Source of the DNA: JARROD01 sp037384225
Lineage (GTDB): Bacteria > Pseudomonadota > Gammaproteobacteria > Pseudomonadales > Cellvibrionaceae
Direction: 5' to 3'
Length of the DNA stretch: 20,957 nucleotides
NCBI GenBank assembly: GCA_037384225.1
Contig: JARROD010000119.1
Coordinates: 1 to 20,957 of the forward strand
The position numbers and the translations under genes were made by a program. The notes under the pieces are model-generated. The model was given only the letters and a program-made list of their open reading frames with translations. It was not told the DNA's origin and did no database searches. Of the stretch, positions 7,971-16,355 are shown in pieces (within the stretch, counting starts at the first letter, position 1; each line of letters opens with the position of its first letter).

Positions 7971-8777
7971 TCAGCGCCGACCGCGCAGACTGTCGATAAC
8001 CAGGTTTACGCCAATGGTCAAACTGGCAATGGCGGCCGCCGGGGCCAAAATGGCGGGCGCACCGTCCCACAGCCCGGACATGTTTTCCCGGACTAAAGAT
8101 CCCAGGTCAGCGTTAGGAGGCTGCACGCCAAGACCCAGGAAGCTCAAGCTGCTCAACAACAGAACCACATAGACGAAGCGCAGCCCAAAATCCGTCAACA
8201 TGGGATGAATCATGTTGGGGAGTACTTCAAAGCAGGCCAGGTAGAGCCGACCTTCACCCCTTGCCCGAGCCACCTGAACGTAGTCCATCTGATTGATGTT
8301 TACCGCCAGTGACCGGGCTATCCGAAACACCCCGGGGGTATAGGCGATGCCGGTGATCAGCAACAAAAGCGGTATCGAAGAACCGAATCCGGCGATCATC
8401 ACCAGGGCAAAGATTTTATTGGGGATAGCCAACAGGGCATCCATTACGCGACTGATGCTCTCATCCAGAGCCTTGCCGCTCACCGCAGATATCAGGCCCA
8501 ACCCAGTTCCCAGAAACGCGGCCAGCAGCGCGGCGGCAAAAGCCAGCCCCACGGTAAAGCGCGCGCCGTCCATGATGCGACTCAGCACGCTACGCCCCAG
8601 GTAATCGGTACCCAGCGGGTGCTCCCAACTCATAGGCAGGAAGACTTCGTAGTCGACGATTTCGCCGGGCCCGTAAGGCGCAATAATGGGACCTGTCAAG
8701 CTTACGAAAATCCAAAGCAGCGCCAACGCCAATCCCACCAGGCCGGAGATGCCCAAATAGTCATACCAGTTTTTCAT
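7971..8777 (-). CDS. ABC transporter permease, DppC type
   Basis: A 268-residue inner-membrane permease with an N-terminal transmembrane segment (about residues 9-30), the HPLGTDYLGRSVLSR segment diagnostic of DppC/OppC, several further hydrophobic helices, and the ATPase-coupling EAA loop in VQVARARGEGRLYLACFEVLPN. The start at 8777 is preferred to the upstream ATG at 8825, which would overlap the preceding permease and add a polar, non-homologous stretch. It lies seven bases after the DppB-type gene and 19 bases before the ATPase, as in normal dpp operons. It should pair with the DppB-type protein to form the channel. Confidence 0.94.
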   Translation of the reverse strand: MKNWYDYLGISGLVGLALALLWIFVSLTGPIIAPYGPGEIVDYEVFLPMSWEHPLGTDYLGRSVLSRIMDGARFTVGLAFAAALLAAFLGTGLGLISAVSGKALDESISRVMDALLAIPNKIFALVMIAGFGSSIPLLLLITGIAYTPGVFRIARSLAVNINQMDYVQVARARGEGRLYLACFEVLPNMIHPMLTDFGLRFVYVVLLLSSLSFLGLGVQPPNADLGSLVRENMSGLWDGAPAILAPAAAIASLTIGVNLVIDSLRGRR

Positions 8778-8784
8778 CGTTGCC

Positions 8785-9735
8785 TCACTTGCGCAGTTTG
8801 GGGTTGGACAGGATGGCACAGACATCGGCCATCAACACCAGTATCAGGTATCCGGTACAGAAGAGCATCGCGCAGACCTGCAACAGTGGGAAGTCGCGGT
8901 TGGTTACCGAGTCCACCATCAGGCTGGCAATGCCCGGATAGTTAAAGATGACCTCCACTATCACCACACCGCCCATCAAATAGGAAAGGCTCAGAGCCAC
9001 GGCATTGGCGATAGGGCCTACCGCGTTAGGCAACGCATGCCTCAGCACCAACCGGGAGTGGCTCGCCCCCTTCAGGACGGCCATCTCCACATAGGGCTGC
9101 TGCATCTGCTCGATAAGCGCGGAGCGGGTCATTCTGGCCATCTGCCCGATCAGAACAAGGCACAGCGTCATGACCGGTAGGGCATAGGTCGCCAGAAACT
9201 GCGACAGGCTCGGATCCGGCGGTGCGTAGGAAACGGAGGCCAGCCAACCCAATTGCACGGCAAAGATCAGCACAGCCGTTGTCGCCACCAGGAATTCCGG
9301 CACGGCGACGATAAACATGACAATGGAACTGATGAATCGGTCCACGCGGCTACCACTGTACATGGCCGCCATAATGCCCACAAACAGAGCAAAGGGCACC
9401 GCGACCACGGCGGTGATCCCGGCCAGCAGTAAAGAGCGTGGCAAACGGTCGGACACCAGTTCCGCTATCGGCATGTTGTTAGCCAGCGACACGCCTGGGT
9501 CACCGCTGAGTAACGCCCCCAGCCAGTTCAGGTAACGGATATGGGGCGGCTGATCGAGGCCTAGCTTTACCCGTAGGGCTTCTAATACTTCGGGAGTGGC
9601 GGCCTGGCCTAGCATTGCCTGTGCAGGGTCGCCGGGCAACAGGTTGGTGATCAGGAAGACCACCGCGGATACCAGCAGCAGGGTCACCATCGAGGTACCC
9701 AGGCGCTTTAGGAAAAGGTTGGCAATAGTACTCAT
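8785..9735 (-). CDS. ABC transporter permease, DppB type
   Basis: A 316-residue permease with six hydrophobic segments. The N-terminal part reads LFLKRLGTSMVTLLLVSAVVF followed by NLLPGDPAQAMLG, the usual DppB/OppB periplasmic start. The EAA coupling loop is VEMAVLKGASHSRLVLRHALPN, with the invariant G about mid-loop. Length and motifs are normal for the family, and no break is seen. It is twelve bases downstream of the solute-binding protein gene. It forms the inner-membrane channel with the DppC-type subunit. Confidence 0.94.
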   Translation of the reverse strand: MSTIANLFLKRLGTSMVTLLLVSAVVFLITNLLPGDPAQAMLGQAATPEVLEALRVKLGLDQPPHIRYLNWLGALLSGDPGVSLANNMPIAELVSDRLPRSLLLAGITAVVAVPFALFVGIMAAMYSGSRVDRFISSIVMFIVAVPEFLVATTAVLIFAVQLGWLASVSYAPPDPSLSQFLATYALPVMTLCLVLIGQMARMTRSALIEQMQQPYVEMAVLKGASHSRLVLRHALPNAVGPIANAVALSLSYLMGGVVIVEVIFNYPGIASLMVDSVTNRDFPLLQVCAMLFCTGYLILVLMADVCAILSNPKLRK

Positions 9736-9747
9736 AGGTAAACCCTT

Positions 9748-11130
9748 TTATTCTTCCAGCCATACATACTCGGCAAATGAGTAGCCCATCAGACCGCCGA
9801 TTGGAATGGGGGAAAGCCCTCTAAGTCGCGAGTCGTAGCCGTCGAGCAGGTTCATAAAGACCGGAATACCGATACCGCACTCATTGTGAACCAGCCAGTA
9901 GCCACCCGAGGGTACCCGGTTGACCCCTAAATTGAGACCGATAGGGATGGCCGACATCTGCAGGAGCGTCGCCATGTCGACGGAACCCGTAGCTGCCGGC
10001 GACGCGTAGGCTGGCAGTCGCAGGCCCTCGAAGCCACCTTTCTTCAAATGATACGCGGCACGCTCGGGGTCGTGCTGTCTCTGTGGCAGATCCGAGGCGA
10101 AGAAGGGATGGTTCGGATGCACGGGATGGTCGTTGGCTATAGTCGCAAATCCTCGGAACAAGGCCCGTTGAATGGTGGGGCGATCCATCAGATACTTGAG
10201 AGCCAAGGTCAAGTGACGACTGTTGGTGGGCGGTATATCCTGACGAATAACCAAGCTGGTGTAGAGACTGGAAGGTGTGTCCATCACCTGAAAGCCGGGA
10301 GTCTTCTCGATCCGACGCGTGGAACGGGGGTCTATCGCATTGGCCAGTTGAACATCGCCTGACAGCAGCGCGTTCACCCGAGCGGTTTCATCGGGAATTC
10401 CCACCAACTCGATTTCGTCCAGGTAGGGCCTGCCCGGTTTCCAGTAATTTTCATTGCGTACGCCGATGGTGCGCACTCCAGGAGTAAACTCTTTGAGCTT
10501 GTAGGGACCTGTACCCGGCGACCTGCGAAAGTCGCTGGTGCCGTCCTTGATAATGAGGAAGTGCGAGTCCGCCAAAATCTCCGGCAGGTCGGCGTTGGGG
10601 TACTTCAACCGAATCCGAACTTGGCGCGGTCCTGTCACCTCGACGCTGTCGAACTGGTCGGCAATGGGCTTGACACGGGAACCGACGCTGGCATCACGAT
10701 GGCGCATCAGGGAGTAGACCACATCCCTCGGTTCCAGCGGCTTGCCGTCGTGAAAAACCACACCATGCCGTAGGCTGACGTTCCAGACCTGCAGATCGTC
10801 CGTCTCCAGGGACTCCGCCAACGATAACTGTCCCCTTAGGTCGCTGTCGTATTGGGTGAGCCCACTGTAGAACATGTAGTGCCGGACGTAGTCAGTGGAC
10901 GTACTTCCCTTGGCCGGGTCCATAGTGTCTAACGTCGACGAGGCAATGCAGGCCACGCGAATCCGTCCGCCCCGCCGGGGACGCAGCGCCTCTTCCCGAG
11001 TCAGTTCCGCGCTAACACGGGCCGGCAGAAGCAAGGAGCTGGCAACACTGGCCGTCAGTCCCAGACCGGCCAAGCCGCGCAGGGCCGCTCGGCGAGTCAA
11101 GGCGATTGTTTCGGGTCTCTTATCTTTCAT
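9748..11130 (-). CDS. Family 5 solute-binding protein with internal deletion
   Basis: A 460-residue periplasmic binding protein of the peptide/nickel family. The N terminus carries a Tat-type signal (LTRRAALRG near residue 11, a hydrophobic run, then LPARVSA), so it is probably exported folded. Family landmarks follow: RIRVACIASSTLDTMDPAKG, the VVFHDGKPLEPRDVVYSL segment near 129-146, and GTGPYKLKEF. Family members are usually about 500-540 residues. Here the GGYW segment (residue 412) passes directly into LVHNECGIGIPVF, which normally follows about 70 residues later, after the WGGR/aspartate-rich lobe segment and a long helix. The frame is kept. The missing part contributes to lobe closure, so function is doubtful. 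It heads the transporter genes, 185 bases after HAD2. Confidence 0.88.
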   Translation of the reverse strand: MKDKRPETIALTRRAALRGLAGLGLTASVASSLLLPARVSAELTREEALRPRRGGRIRVACIASSTLDTMDPAKGSTSTDYVRHYMFYSGLTQYDSDLRGQLSLAESLETDDLQVWNVSLRHGVVFHDGKPLEPRDVVYSLMRHRDASVGSRVKPIADQFDSVEVTGPRQVRIRLKYPNADLPEILADSHFLIIKDGTSDFRRSPGTGPYKLKEFTPGVRTIGVRNENYWKPGRPYLDEIELVGIPDETARVNALLSGDVQLANAIDPRSTRRIEKTPGFQVMDTPSSLYTSLVIRQDIPPTNSRHLTLALKYLMDRPTIQRALFRGFATIANDHPVHPNHPFFASDLPQRQHDPERAAYHLKKGGFEGLRLPAYASPAATGSVDMATLLQMSAIPIGLNLGVNRVPSGGYWLVHNECGIGIPVFMNLLDGYDSRLRGLSPIPIGGLMGYSFAEYVWLEE

Positions 11131-11315
11131 ATATTCCCCGCACCTATTATCCCACTTACCTGTTTATTCAGTTTAAATCGGCAGCACCTCCCTCGGGCGT
11201 GCCCGACGATGTCCTCGCGTGCGTGCACGTCCCCCGCCTCGGCGCCGGTAAACGCGGGTGCCGTGTCAAGCCAATAGGATTCGAGTTTCATCGTTTTACT
11301 AACACACCGGGCGGA

Positions 11316-11987
11316 TCACAGACCGACGATTGCGGGCAGGCCGCCGATGTCCTTAATCTCGTGAGTCGCGTAATGTGGCAGCAGCGACGGCTCGTGGTTG
11401 CGATTGACGTACACGCGTGCACCATAACCCAGATCACAGGCGGACATGTGATCGTAGCGGAAGCTGGAGGAAACATGCATCATCTCTTCCGGACCGCAGC
11501 CGAGTTGGTCGAACATGTATTCCCAAGCCTGGAGGCGGGGTTTGTAGGCCTGGGCTTGCTGGGCGGTGAAGATGTGCGCGAACGGCGCTCCGAGCTTGTC
11601 CACATTGTGCTGGATCTGGTCATCAGAGGCGTTCGACAGGATCACCAGAGGGATTTCCTTCGCGACTTTGGAAAGACCTTCCGGTACGTCTGGGTGCGGC
11701 CCCCAGGTCGGAACGGCTTTGTAGTAGCTCCGCGCCTCGTCTTCGTTAAATTCTAGCTTCCATTTCTTACAGGTACGCAGCACCGCGCTGTAAAGCACCT
11801 CCTCGTAGGGCTTCCAGGCACCCAGCACTTCATCAAGCCGATAGGCCGCATAGTCCTTAACAAACTGCTCCATCTGTTCAGCAGGAATGCGGTCGGCGAA
11901 TATTTCGCGGGTCATGGCCCCCATGCGGAAATTGGTCAAAGTGCCGTAGCAATCAAAGGTAATGTACTTGGGTGTAAATCTGCTCAT
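11316..11987 (-). CDS. HAD hydrolase, haloacid dehalogenase type II-like (HAD2)
   Basis: A 223-residue paralogue of HAD1. It has nucleophile Asp12 in FDCYGT, VILSNA, AYKPR with the motif III lysine, and SSSFRYD. As in HAD1, Phe replaces the catalytic Asn177 of true L-2-haloacid dehalogenases, and Trp sits at the Tyr157 position. The long frame opens at 12188, but homology starts only at 11987, so that start is used although its ribosome site is weak (GGAAAACC). By eye about half the residues match HAD1, with long shared stretches such as YMFDQLGCGPE. It is the first gene of the minus-strand cluster and diverges from the broken aminotransferase. Phosphatase or C-O/C-N hydrolase activity is more likely than dehalogenation. 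Confidence 0.88.
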   Translation of the reverse strand: MSRFTPKYITFDCYGTLTNFRMGAMTREIFADRIPAEQMEQFVKDYAAYRLDEVLGAWKPYEEVLYSAVLRTCKKWKLEFNEDEARSYYKAVPTWGPHPDVPEGLSKVAKEIPLVILSNASDDQIQHNVDKLGAPFAHIFTAQQAQAYKPRLQAWEYMFDQLGCGPEEMMHVSSSFRYDHMSACDLGYGARVYVNRNHEPSLLPHYATHEIKDIGGLPAIVGL

Positions 11988-12426
11988 GAGTTGGTTTTCC
12001 CGTTGTTCGGATTTGGTCGTAAACTTCGGCCCGGTGTAAATAGCGCTCTTGAGACATGCTACTGAATTGGGACATTCACTATTTAAGCACGTAAGCATAA
12101 AGCGATGTTTCCAATGCAGAGGGCTGAAACCGCAAGAAGCATCGTTTTCACCGGTGGATGCAGCATATGCTACCGTCCGGTTTACCAAATTCGTTAGGAG
12201 CCCTCCCCGCCTGGCGCGGGTCGCAGCATCAAGTACCGCAGCCGGCCGGCAATATGGAATTATACGCTGAGCAGTTGCCGCTCTTCGAAATCACCCACTG
12301 TGTCCATGCCGTTACCATAGCAAGGAGAATAAGCGGGTATCGGCTCGAGATGCAGCGCTTTCACATTTCAAGGTTTTGGCGAATAAGAGTCGCCGTCTCT
12401 GTGTGAATATTTACAGGAAATTGATT
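11988..12426. promoter_or_regulatory. Divergent control region between the two operons
   Basis: This 439-base gap separates the minus-strand cluster (first gene HAD2) from the plus-strand aminotransferase operon, so it must hold outward promoters for both. Visible symmetry includes a perfect 10-base palindrome AGCATATGCT at 12162-12171 and a short CCCGC/GCGGG inverted repeat near 12,206-12,222. I found no convincing -35/-10 pair on either strand. One of the two Lrp-type regulators probably binds here; that is inference from gene order. Confidence 0.45.
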
Positions 12427-13667
12427 ATGTCCAACCCACAATTGATCGCCATGGATCGAAACCACTTGGTTCATCCGGTCACAAACTTCCGCGCCCATGA
12501 ACGCAAGGGCGTGACCGTCCTGGAATCGGGTCGGGGTGCTTATCTGCGCGACCAGGCGGGCAACGAACTGCTCGATGCATTCTCCGGATTGTGGTGTGTC
12601 AACGCGGGCTACGGCCAGGAAAGCGTCGTGCGCGCTGCCACCGAACAAATGGCCCGGCTCCCCTACGCCACGGGCTACTTCAGCTACGGATCCGAACCGG
12701 CCATTCGCCTGGCGGCGAAGCTCATCGAACTGGCGCCGGCCTCGCTGCAGCACGTCTATTTCACTCTCGGCGGCTCCGATGCCATCGACTCCGCGATCCG
12801 CTATATCACCCATTACTACAACTCCATCGGCAAGCCCCGGAAAAAACAACTGATCGCGATGGAGCGGGGTTACCACGGCTCCTCCTCGCTCGGCTCGGGG
12901 CTGACCGGCTTGCCCGCGTTTCACCACAACTTCGATGTCCCTCAAAGCCATCAACACCACATCCCTTGCCCCTATCCCTATCGCAGCGAGGTGGGCGACG
13001 ACCCGCAGGCGATCATCGCCGCCTCGGTCGATGCCCTGCGAGCCAGGGTGAACGAGCTCGGAGCCGAAAATGTAGCCGCCTTCTTTTGCGAACCGGTGAT
13101 CGGCTCCGGCGGCGTTATCGTTCCGCCCAAAGGCTGGCTCAAGGCCATCAGCGACACCTGTCGCGAACTGGATATCCTGCTGGTGGTGCCATCTACACAG
13201 GCATCGCCGACGGCGGGTCGATTGACATCCCCACCGGCCACGGACAGACTTACTCGGCACACCCGGTCAGCGCGGCGATCGCGCTGGAAGTGCTGCGCCT
13301 GTACGAGGAAGGCGGCTTGCTCGCCAACGGCGTGGCCCAGGCACCCCGCTTCGAGCAGGGGCTGCAGGCGTTGACGGATCATCCCCTGGTGGGCGACGCC
13401 CGCCAGCTCGGATTGCTGGGTGCACTAGAACTGGTCGCCGACAAGGAGACCAAACGCCGTTTCGATCCTGCCCTGGCTCTGCACGAGCGAATTACTCAGG
13501 AGGCTTATCGCAACGGCCTCATATTCCGCGCCTTCGGTGACAATATTCTCGGGTTTGCGCCCGCACTTTGCTATCGGGCGCAAGATTTCGATCTCCTGTT
13601 TGAGCGACTGAAGCGCACACTGGATACTGTGCTCGATGAAAAAGACGTGCGCGAGGAGGTGGCCTGA
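12427..13667 (+). pseudogene. Class III omega-aminotransferase, broken by internal deletion
   Basis: Two adjacent frames together spell one class III aminotransferase. Residues 1-254 (12,427-13,188) carry the N-terminal part, with LWCVNAGYG, the GGSDAIDSA phosphate-cup segment (115-123), the GYHG turn (148-151) and CEPVIGSGG. They end at DILLVV. The sequence then changes frame and resumes with AIYTGIADGGSIDIP and the C-terminal domain to 13,667. In intact relatives about 46 residues lie between these points, including the DEV..GFGRTG aspartate and the PLP lysine. The two parts sum to 413 residues; with the gap they reach about 459, the family length. The enzyme cannot be active as written. 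AGGAAA precedes the ATG. TDH starts one base after its stop. Confidence 0.9.
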
Positions 13668-13668
13668 T

Positions 13669-14820
13669 ATGACGAATTTCTCCATGACGAGACCGTTCAA
13701 AATCGCACTGATTCCAGGGGACGGCATCGGCAAAGAGGTGATGCCCGAAGGGCTGCGTGTGCTCGACGCCGCAGCGGAGCGTTTCGGTATCCCGCTGGAG
13801 TACATCTCTATCGACTGGGCCAGTTGCGACTATTACGCCGAGCACGGCCAAATGATGCCCGACGACTGGAAGGCGCAATTGTCCGGCGTGGACGCCATCT
13901 ACTTCGGTGCTGTGGGCTGGCCGGAAACCGTCCCCGATCACATCTCCCTGTGGGGATCAATCCTCAAGTTTCGCCGCGAATTCGACCAGTACATCAATCT
14001 GCGACCAGTGCGGACCTTCGCCGGCGTCCCCTGCCCCCTCGCCGGTCGCGGCCCGGGCGATATCGATTTCATGATCGTGCGGGAAAATACCGAGGGCGAA
14101 TACTCTTCGGTGGGCGGGATCATGTTTGAAGGTACGCCCCGAGAGGTCGTGATGCAGCAGTCGGTTTTCACACGCCAGGGCACGGAACGAGTGATGAAGT
14201 TCGCCTTCGATCTGGCCCGCCGAAGGTCGCGCAAACACCTCACGGTAGCCACCAAAAGCAACGGCATGGCCATCAGTATGCCTTGGTGGGATGAGCGCGC
14301 CGCAGAACTCGCGCGTCTGCATTACCCTGATATCGAGTGGGATAAGCAGCACATCGATATCCTGTGCGCGCGCTTTGTCCTTCAGCCGGAGCGCTTCGAT
14401 GTGGTGGTCGCCTCTAACCTGTTCGGTGATATCCTGTCCGACCTGGGGCCGGCCTGCACAGGAACCATCGGCCTGGCACCTTCCGCCAACCTGAATCCGG
14501 AACGCCATTCTCCCTCGCTGTTCGAGCCAGTGCACGGCTCCGCACCCGACATTTACGGCAGTAACATCGCCAATCCAGTTGCCATGATCTGGTCCGGCGC
14601 CATGATGCTGGACTTTCTCGGCCAGGGCCGCGGACCGGCCCGCAGCGCTCACGATGCCATAGTCGCGGCGATCGAGAGCGTACTGGCATCGGGCCCCCGT
14701 ACCCGGGATCTCGGGGGTAGCGCATCGACTACAGAAATGGGGGAGGCGATCGCCGCTTGCGTCGCCGAATCAACTGTCCCCGAATCAACTGTCCCCAAAA
14801 CAACGATCAGGAGAACATAA
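13669..14820 (+). CDS. Tartrate/D-malate dehydrogenase (decarboxylating)
   Basis: A 383-residue member of the isocitrate/isopropylmalate dehydrogenase family, closest in style to the tartrate dehydrogenase/D-malate dehydrogenase (TtuC/DmlA) group. Visible are IALIPGDGIG (12-21), the substrate region with Tyr145 in ENTEGEYSSVGG, Lys196 in TVATKSNGM, and metal-binding Asp230, Asp254 and Asp258 (HIDILCARF, NLFGDILSDLG). It oxidises and decarboxylates D-malate or tartrate with NAD, giving pyruvate from malate. The start is supported by GAGGAGG nine bases upstream; an internal ATG at 13,684 is possible. The last residues contain a duplicated ESTVP caused by a 15-base tandem repeat and lie beyond the conserved domain. 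Its place between an aminotransferase and an aldehyde dehydrogenase suggests that malate is the pathway product. Confidence 0.92.
   Translation: MTNFSMTRPFKIALIPGDGIGKEVMPEGLRVLDAAAERFGIPLEYISIDWASCDYYAEHGQMMPDDWKAQLSGVDAIYFGAVGWPETVPDHISLWGSILKFRREFDQYINLRPVRTFAGVPCPLAGRGPGDIDFMIVRENTEGEYSSVGGIMFEGTPREVVMQQSVFTRQGTERVMKFAFDLARRRSRKHLTVATKSNGMAISMPWWDERAAELARLHYPDIEWDKQHIDILCARFVLQPERFDVVVASNLFGDILSDLGPACTGTIGLAPSANLNPERHSPSLFEPVHGSAPDIYGSNIANPVAMIWSGAMMLDFLGQGRGPARSAHDAIVAAIESVLASGPRTRDLGGSASTTEMGEAIAACVAESTVPESTVPKTTIRRT
14766..14795 (+). repeat. 15-bp tandem duplication at the 3' end of the dehydrogenase gene
   Basis: The unit CGAATCAACTGTCCC occurs twice without a gap (14,766-14,780 and 14,781-14,795) and adds a second ESTVP to the protein. 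Being 15 bases, it keeps the frame. The CTGTCCCC core resembles dispersed GGGGACAG elements that I recall from proteobacterial intergenic repeats, but that link is not shown by this window. Confidence 0.85.
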
Positions 14821-14823
14821 AGC

Positions 14824-16311
14824 ATGACCTTCCCACTCACTCTGGATCGCTCCGATTTACAATGCACGCGAAACTTCATCGCCGGCGAATGGTGCGAGGC
14901 GTTTGGCGCCCGCTGCTACGACGTCAGCGATCCGGCCGATGGCACCGTTTTCGCTCGCGTCCCCGACAGCAATGCCACCGATGCCTTGCAGGCTTTGGAA
15001 GCGGCGCATGCCGCCTTTCCGGACTGGCGGGCCCGCAACGCACGCGAACGCGCGCAATTGTTGAAACGCTGGCACGCCCTGATCCTGGCCAACGGCGAGG
15101 ATCTTGCCAGACTCATGTCCCGCGAACAGGGCAAGCCCCTGGGCGAAGCACGCGGTGAAGTCGCCTACGGCGCGGCTTACGTGGAGTGGTTCGCCGAGGA
15201 AGCCGTGCGCGTCTACGGTGATCTGCTACCGCCGTTGATTCCCGGCAAAAAACAAATGGTGGTCAAGGAGCCAGTGGGCGTGGTAGCGGCGGTTACACCG
15301 TGGAATTTCCCGCTGGCGATGATCGCCCGCAAGATAGCCCCGGCGCTCGCCGCCGGCTGTACGGTGATCGCCAAGCCAGCAGAAGACACACCGTTGACAG
15401 CATTGGCGCTGGTCAAACTGATCGCAGAGGCCGGCTTTCCCCCCGGTGTAGTCAATATCGTCACCGCATCGCGCGAAACCACCCCTGAGACTGTCGGTGT
15501 CTGGCTGCGGGACCCGCGCGTGCGCAAGATCACCTTCACCGGCTCGACTCCGGTAGGCAAGCACCTGGCCCGCGAGTCCGCTGACACCCTGAAAAAACTG
15601 TCCCTGGAACTGGGAGGCAATGCCCCCTTTATCGTGTTCGACGATGCCGATCTCGATGCGGCCGTGGACGGACTGGTGCGCGGTAAATTCCGCAACAGCG
15701 GCCAGACCTGCGTAAGTCCGAACCGGATCTATGTACAGGACGGCATCTACGATCGCTTTGCCGAGCGGTTGACGGCCCGCATCGAAGCCTTGCGTGTCGG
15801 CCCTGCCACCCGGGAAGACTCCGAGATAGGTCCGATGATCAACGAGCGCGCGGTGGAAAAGATCGACCGCCACGTACAGGACGCATTGGCACAAGGCGCC
15901 ACCCTGCTGACCGGCGGTCAACCCCTGCGTAACGAAATCGCCAACGGCCCCTACTACTACGCGCCCACGGTGCTCAGCGAAGCGACTCGCAACATGGCAC
16001 TGTTTCGCGAGGAGACTTTCGGCCCCATCGCCCCCCTGTTCCGTTTCACCGACGAGGACGAAGCGATACGACAGGCCAATGACACGCCCTTTGGGCTGGC
16101 AGCCTATTTCTACTCCGAAGACCTGAAACGCATCTCGCGGGTCTCAGCGTTGCTGGAAGCGGGCGTCATCGGCATCAATGAAGGGGTGGTGGCAAGCGAA
16201 GCGGCCCCGTTCGGCGGCATCAAGGAGTCGGGCTACGGGCGCGAAGGATCCCGCTACGGCCTGGACGATTACATGCACATCAAGTATCTGTGCCAGGGAG
16301 AGTTAGCGTGA
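14824..16311 (+). CDS. NAD(P)-dependent succinate-semialdehyde-type aldehyde dehydrogenase
   Basis: A complete 495-residue aldehyde dehydrogenase of the GabD-like group. Catalytic residues are in place: Asn161 in TPWNFP, Lys184 in VIAKPAEDTP, general base Glu262 in LELGGNAP and nucleophile Cys296 in NSGQTCVSPNR. The coenzyme segment FTGSTPVGK lies at 238-246 and the C-terminal EAAPFGGIKESGYGREG is typical. AGGAG before the ATG and a three-base gap show that it is co-transcribed with the dehydrogenase upstream. Members oxidise four- or five-carbon semialdehydes. Here malic semialdehyde (hydroxysuccinate semialdehyde) is a sensible substrate because a malate dehydrogenase is next to it. Succinate or glutarate semialdehyde, or 2-aminoadipate semialdehyde from the kinase/lyase branch, remain possible. 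Confidence 0.94.
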   Translation: MTFPLTLDRSDLQCTRNFIAGEWCEAFGARCYDVSDPADGTVFARVPDSNATDALQALEAAHAAFPDWRARNARERAQLLKRWHALILANGEDLARLMSREQGKPLGEARGEVAYGAAYVEWFAEEAVRVYGDLLPPLIPGKKQMVVKEPVGVVAAVTPWNFPLAMIARKIAPALAAGCTVIAKPAEDTPLTALALVKLIAEAGFPPGVVNIVTASRETTPETVGVWLRDPRVRKITFTGSTPVGKHLARESADTLKKLSLELGGNAPFIVFDDADLDAAVDGLVRGKFRNSGQTCVSPNRIYVQDGIYDRFAERLTARIEALRVGPATREDSEIGPMINERAVEKIDRHVQDALAQGATLLTGGQPLRNEIANGPYYYAPTVLSEATRNMALFREETFGPIAPLFRFTDEDEAIRQANDTPFGLAAYFYSEDLKRISRVSALLEAGVIGINEGVVASEAAPFGGIKESGYGREGSRYGLDDYMHIKYLCQGELA

Positions 16312-16355
16312 ATTACCTGCCGCAAAGCGTGACGGCCCTTGAAAGTGATCTATAA
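16308..16355 (+). pseudogene. Vestigial start of a lost gene after the aldehyde dehydrogenase
   Basis: A GTG at 16,308 overlaps the aldehyde dehydrogenase stop in a GTGA arrangement typical of coupled operon genes. It opens 15 codons (VNYLPQSVTALESDL) and then stops at TAA. The residue pattern looks like the beginning of a real protein, not random sequence, but it is too short to name. The same frame then continues directly into an outer-membrane protein tail, which suggests a deletion between the two. This reading is inference. Confidence 0.4.

Noticed and set aside
12361..13260. A 299-codon minus-strand frame across the broken aminotransferase
   Set aside because: It is a GC-driven shadow of the aminotransferase N-terminal half, whose plus-strand frame carries clear family motifs.
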